Assembly: GCF_000745235.1 (NCBI RefSeq)
Contig: NZ_JQNL01000001.1
Coordinates: 4,334,001-4,398,000 of the forward strand
Origin: Luteibacter mycovicinus
GTDB taxonomy: Bacteria; Pseudomonadota; Gammaproteobacteria; Xanthomonadales; Rhodanobacteraceae
Direction of reading: 5' to 3'
DNA: 64,000 bases
The notes below the pieces were generated by a model. That model was not told the DNA's origin, did no database searches, and saw only the letters and a program-made list of their open reading frames with translations. The position numbers were made by a program, and so were the translations under genes. Below, in pieces: positions 61,024 through 64,000 of this stretch; positions within the stretch are counted from its first letter, which is position 1, and each line of letters opens with the position of its first letter.

Positions 61024-62109
61024 TTACCTGGCAAACGCCGGATAATCCGTATAACCCTCCGCACCGCCCCCATAGAGAGTCTTCGGGTTCGGCTTCGCCA
61101 GCGGGTACCCTTCACGCAAGCGGTCGACCAGGTCCGGGTTGGCGATAAACGGACGTCCGAACGCCACCAGGTCGGCGTGCCCGCTGCGCACCGCATCGAC
61201 GGCCATGGCACGGTCGTAACCGTTGTTGACCATCCATGTCCCGCCGTGCCGGACCCGGAAGGCGTCGTAGTCGAACGGAAGGACGTCGCGAGGGCCGCCC
61301 GTGGCGCCTTCGATCACATGGGTGTAAGCCAGATGCCGCGTCTTCAGGTCGTCGATCACCGCATTGAACAGCTTCGTCGGCTCGGAATCGGCGATGTCGT
61401 TTGCCGGCGTCGTCGGCGAGATGCGGATCCCCGTACGGCCGCTGCCTGCCACGCCGATGACGGCATCCAGGACGGCGCGGAGGAAACGTAGACGATTGGG
61501 GATACTGCCGCCCCAGGCATCGTCGCGACGATTGGTCTTGTCGCGCAGGAACTGATCGATCAGGTAACCATTGGCGGCGTGCACTTCGACGCCGTCGAAC
61601 CCGGCGTCGAGAGCGAGTTCGGTCGCGCGGCGGTAGTCATTGACGATCAGCGGAATCTCACCGGCCGTGAGCGCTCGCGGCGCGGAGACCTGTTCCATCC
61701 CGTGGGCCGTGAAGGTCTTGCCGTCGGCGCGAATCGCCGAAGGTGCGACCGGCGCTTTACCGCCGGGTTGAAGGCTGGTGTGTGAAATGCGGCCGACATG
61801 CCACAGCTGAAGGACGATTTTTCCTTCGCGGGCGTGCACGGCGTCGGTAACGCGCTTCCAGCCGCGGACCTGCGCGCTGTTGTAGATACCCGGCGTATCG
61901 AGGTAGCCCTGACCCTGCGGTGAAATCTGCGTCGCCTCGGATACGATGAGCCCGGCGGTGCTGCGCTGTGCGTAATATTCGACCGCGAGTGCACGCGGCA
62001 CGCGATCCGGACCCGATCGGTCGCGGGTCAACGGCGCCATGACGATGCGGTTGGCGAGTTCGATGTCGCCAGCACGGAAGGGCTGGAAAAGCACGTTCTG
62101 GTCGGTCAT
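61024..62109 (-). CDS. Old Yellow Enzyme (NemA-type) alkene/N-ethylmaleimide reductase
   Basis: 361 residues from ATG 62109 with AAGGAGC. FMN/NADPH ene-reductase: RIVMAPLTRDRS, WHVGRISH (His for substrate oxygens), FDGVEVHAANGYLIDQFL, and C-terminal LVAFGRPFIANPDLVDR. Reduces electron-poor alkenes and nitro compounds. No regulator gene is adjacent. Confidence 0.94.
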   Translation of the reverse strand: MTDQNVLFQPFRAGDIELANRIVMAPLTRDRSGPDRVPRALAVEYYAQRSTAGLIVSEATQISPQGQGYLDTPGIYNSAQVRGWKRVTDAVHAREGKIVLQLWHVGRISHTSLQPGGKAPVAPSAIRADGKTFTAHGMEQVSAPRALTAGEIPLIVNDYRRATELALDAGFDGVEVHAANGYLIDQFLRDKTNRRDDAWGGSIPNRLRFLRAVLDAVIGVAGSGRTGIRISPTTPANDIADSEPTKLFNAVIDDLKTRHLAYTHVIEGATGGPRDVLPFDYDAFRVRHGGTWMVNNGYDRAMAVDAVRSGHADLVAFGRPFIANPDLVDRLREGYPLAKPNPKTLYGGGAEGYTDYPAFAR

Positions 62110-62234
62110 GTATGCTCCTTCGAGGTATATCAACCCCTCAGCGTTCGCGAGAGGAAACACAGCGTTCGGGATTGGCCGTCCAGACGGCTACACCGCGTTG
62201 TATCGTGATTCATTGCCCTTGCCTGGCACGTCTC

Positions 62235-63506
62235 ATGTCCTTGTTCACATCGTGGTTCCGCGTCCGCTTCTGGAAGCGGGTAGCGGCGGGTTTCGTCCTC
62301 GGCGCGCTGGCCGGCTGGCTCATCGGGCCCGACGCGGCGACGTGGTTCGGCCCGCTCGGCACGCTCTATGTCACGTTGATCAAGATGATCGCCGTGCCTC
62401 TGGTGTTCTTCGCCGTACTACACAGCGTGTCGAGCCTGCACGGCGTGAAGGATGTCGCTGCATTGGGTGGACGCACGTTCGCGTGGTTCGCCGCGACGGC
62501 GAGTCTGGCGGTGTTCGTGGGATTACTCGTTGCGCATGTCCTGCAGCCGGGACTCGGTGTCGAAGGTCTGACGACGCCGACCGGCTGGCATCCGAAGGAC
62601 GTGCCCGAGCCAGTGAAGGTGCTGCTCGACATCGTGCCTGCGAACCCGTTCAAGGCCCTGAGCGAAGGGAAAATTCTGCAGGTCATCTTCTTCGCCGGCC
62701 TGCTTGGCCTTGCGCTCGTGAAGATCGGCGACAAGTCGGCCCGGTTGCGGGCCCTGGCGGGCGAGGCGAACGACGCGATGATCCAGGTCACGCGCTTCGT
62801 TCTCGAGGTGACGCCGATCGGCACCTTCGGTCTTATCGCCGCGCTGGTGGGAAGTTATGGGTTCGAGAAGCTGCTGCCCCTGGCGACCTTCGTCGGCGCG
62901 CTGTATCTCGCCTGCGTGCTGCAGATCGTCTTCGTCTACGGTGGCCTGTTGCTGACGCACGGCCTCAATCCGGTGAAATTTTTCCGTGCCGCATTTCCGG
63001 CGATGCAGGTGGCCTTCACCTCGTCGTCGAGCTTCGCCGCCATGCCCATCGCGCTGCGTAGCGTGGTGCGCAACATGGGCGTGAAGGAGGAATACGCCGC
63101 GTTTGCGGTGCCGCTGGGCGCGAGCATCAAGATGGATGGGTGCGGAGCGATCTACCCGGCGATCTCGGCGGTCTTCATCGCGCAGTATTTCCATCTCGAC
63201 CTGCAGCCCGCGCAGTACGTGGTGATCCTGCTGGCCTCGGTGCTGGGTTCATTTGGCACGGCGGGGGTGCCAGGTACGGCGACGGTCATGGTGACGCTGG
63301 TGCTGAGTTCGGCCGGCTTGCCACTGGAGGGTATCGGCTACCTGGTCGCCATCGATCGCATTCTGGACATGATGCGTACGATGACCAACGTGACCGGGCA
63401 GATGGTGGTGCCGGTGCTCGTGGCCCGGGAGCGCGGGGTTCTCGATCTCGAGGTTTATCACCGGGCGTCGAGCGAGTTGATCGTGGAGGGGAAGCCGGTG
63501 GCGTGA
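62235..63506 (+). CDS. Dicarboxylate/amino acid:cation symporter (GltP/DctA family)
   Basis: 423 residues, eight helices plus two re-entrant loops. Serine-rich hairpin HP1 (AFTSSSSFAAMP), NMDGxxxY-like motif (KMDGCGAIYPAISAVF), HP2 (GSFGTAGVPGTATVM) and TM8 (IDRILDMMRTMTNVTGQM) with the transport Asp/Asn. Imports C4-dicarboxylates or glutamate with protons or sodium. Possible relation to SDH upstream is only by metabolism. Confidence 0.94.
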   Translation: MSLFTSWFRVRFWKRVAAGFVLGALAGWLIGPDAATWFGPLGTLYVTLIKMIAVPLVFFAVLHSVSSLHGVKDVAALGGRTFAWFAATASLAVFVGLLVAHVLQPGLGVEGLTTPTGWHPKDVPEPVKVLLDIVPANPFKALSEGKILQVIFFAGLLGLALVKIGDKSARLRALAGEANDAMIQVTRFVLEVTPIGTFGLIAALVGSYGFEKLLPLATFVGALYLACVLQIVFVYGGLLLTHGLNPVKFFRAAFPAMQVAFTSSSSFAAMPIALRSVVRNMGVKEEYAAFAVPLGASIKMDGCGAIYPAISAVFIAQYFHLDLQPAQYVVILLASVLGSFGTAGVPGTATVMVTLVLSSAGLPLEGIGYLVAIDRILDMMRTMTNVTGQMVVPVLVARERGVLDLEVYHRASSELIVEGKPVA

Positions 63507-63515
63507 CGCCGTCGC

Positions 63516-64000
63516 TCAGGGCGCGGCCTTTCTCCCCGCCATATGCTTCAGATACGCCACCAGATCGTTCAGGTCGGCATCCGAGAGTGCATTGCGGTCG
63601 AACCCCGGCATTTTCGCCTGCGGCCAGTGACGCAGGTCCTGCGGGTTGCGGACGAGTACGCGGAACATGTCGTCGCGCAGGTATTCGGTCGGGCTGTGCG
63701 GGATATTCAGATCCGGCCCGAGTTTCGCGTCGCCCTGGCCGTTGAGCGTGTGGCAGGTGATGCAGTCGCGCTGGAACACCGCGAACCCTCGCATCACCGG
63801 ATCGCTGCTGGCAAGGCCGGGCGCCGGGCGCATCTTCGGGAACCGGGACGCCGGGTCCGCCAGCACGCGGATGGTCGCCACCTGATAGGGCCACTGCTCG
63901 GAGCCGACGTGGCCCGCCTCCGGATGCAGCCAGACCAGGTAGAACGGGCCAGCGCCTGGCTTGTCGGGGCCCAGCTTCGGCCAGGGCGCGTCGGCAGGCT
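63516..64000 (-). CDS. c-type cytochrome, 5' part cut off by the window edge
   Basis: The reverse frame stays open from the edge for 161 codons to the stop at 63516. It reads WLHPEAGHVGSEQWPYQVATIRVL, then a class I cytochrome c domain with CITCH as heme attachment, IPHSPTEYLRDDMFRVLVR, and axial Met in AKMPGF. The extra N-terminal part is not a standard cytochrome; fusion to an enzyme domain is likely. In the periplasm, matured by the Ccm system encoded earlier in the window. Full length unknown. Confidence 0.8.
   Translation of the reverse strand, partial: PADAPWPKLGPDKPGAGPFYLVWLHPEAGHVGSEQWPYQVATIRVLADPASRFPKMRPAPGLASSDPVMRGFAVFQRDCITCHTLNGQGDAKLGPDLNIPHSPTEYLRDDMFRVLVRNPQDLRHWPQAKMPGFDRNALSDADLNDLVAYLKHMAGRKAAP

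Overview
The window is GC-rich and densely coded. Its gene content suggests a gammaproteobacterium of the order Lysobacterales (Xanthomonadales), most likely Rhodanobacteraceae (Luteibacter/Dyella-like). The grounds are the ccmABCDEFGHI cluster running into a metX-type acyltransferase, kmo next to phaR, sdhCDAB flanked by a DUF1674 gene and sdhE-ygfX, and REP-type palindromes built on GTAGGAGCG. The genus is inferred from recalled gene content; no search was run. I see no CRISPR array, complete insertion sequence or integrase.

Layout. 0-3.2 kb: a cut-off secreted protein, a membrane diguanylate cyclase, and a SigK/RskA-like ECF sigma/anti-sigma pair. 3.3-9.4 kb: a translationally coupled six-gene lipid-modification operon, divergent from the sigma gene (acyl desaturase, FAD oxidoreductase, DUF1365, CFA-type methyltransferase, DUF1295, second CFA-like methyltransferase). 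9.5-12.1 kb: DUF427 and a single-chain EgtB-EgtD ergothioneine enzyme. 12.1-17.7 kb: pgaABCD for PNAG exopolysaccharide. 18-29.7 kb: mixed housekeeping and regulatory genes (LysR, fructosamine kinase, LMW phosphatase, SDR/HxlR pair, tRNA-Ala, AraC, EamA, RNase D, an FGE-like protein, a PAS chemoreceptor, a dTMP kinase, two small orphans). 29.8-40.3 kb: tRNA-Leu, a thiol dioxygenase, metX, cytochrome c maturation, kmo and phaR. 40.4-45.2 kb: a MarR-controlled EmrAB-type tripartite efflux operon. 45.4-50.2 kb: an orphan gene, tatD, two glycine-zipper lipoproteins, a cell-wall hydrolase, a structured non-coding stretch, a LuxR remnant and ygfZ. 50.3-56.7 kb: the succinate dehydrogenase operon with two assembly factors, then lolC/E-lolD. 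56.8-59.8 kb: a second ECF sigma/anti-sigma pair divergent from a catalase-like peroxidase and cytochrome b561. 59.9-64 kb: an M-type metallopeptidase, an OYE reductase, a dicarboxylate symporter and a cut-off cytochrome c.

How the parts fit. Two ECF modules each sit back to back with an oxidative or lipid-protection operon. The second has two identical divergent promoter-like motifs, GGGAATA-N15-CGTC, whose -35 boxes form a palindrome. The first has weaker but comparable motifs. From 3.3 to 12.1 kb, all genes on the plus strand concern membrane lipid remodelling and ergothioneine, which would suit a defence against photo-oxidative or singlet-oxygen stress (inference). REP doublets lie inside the ccm and sdh clusters and between the cytochrome b561 and peptidase genes.
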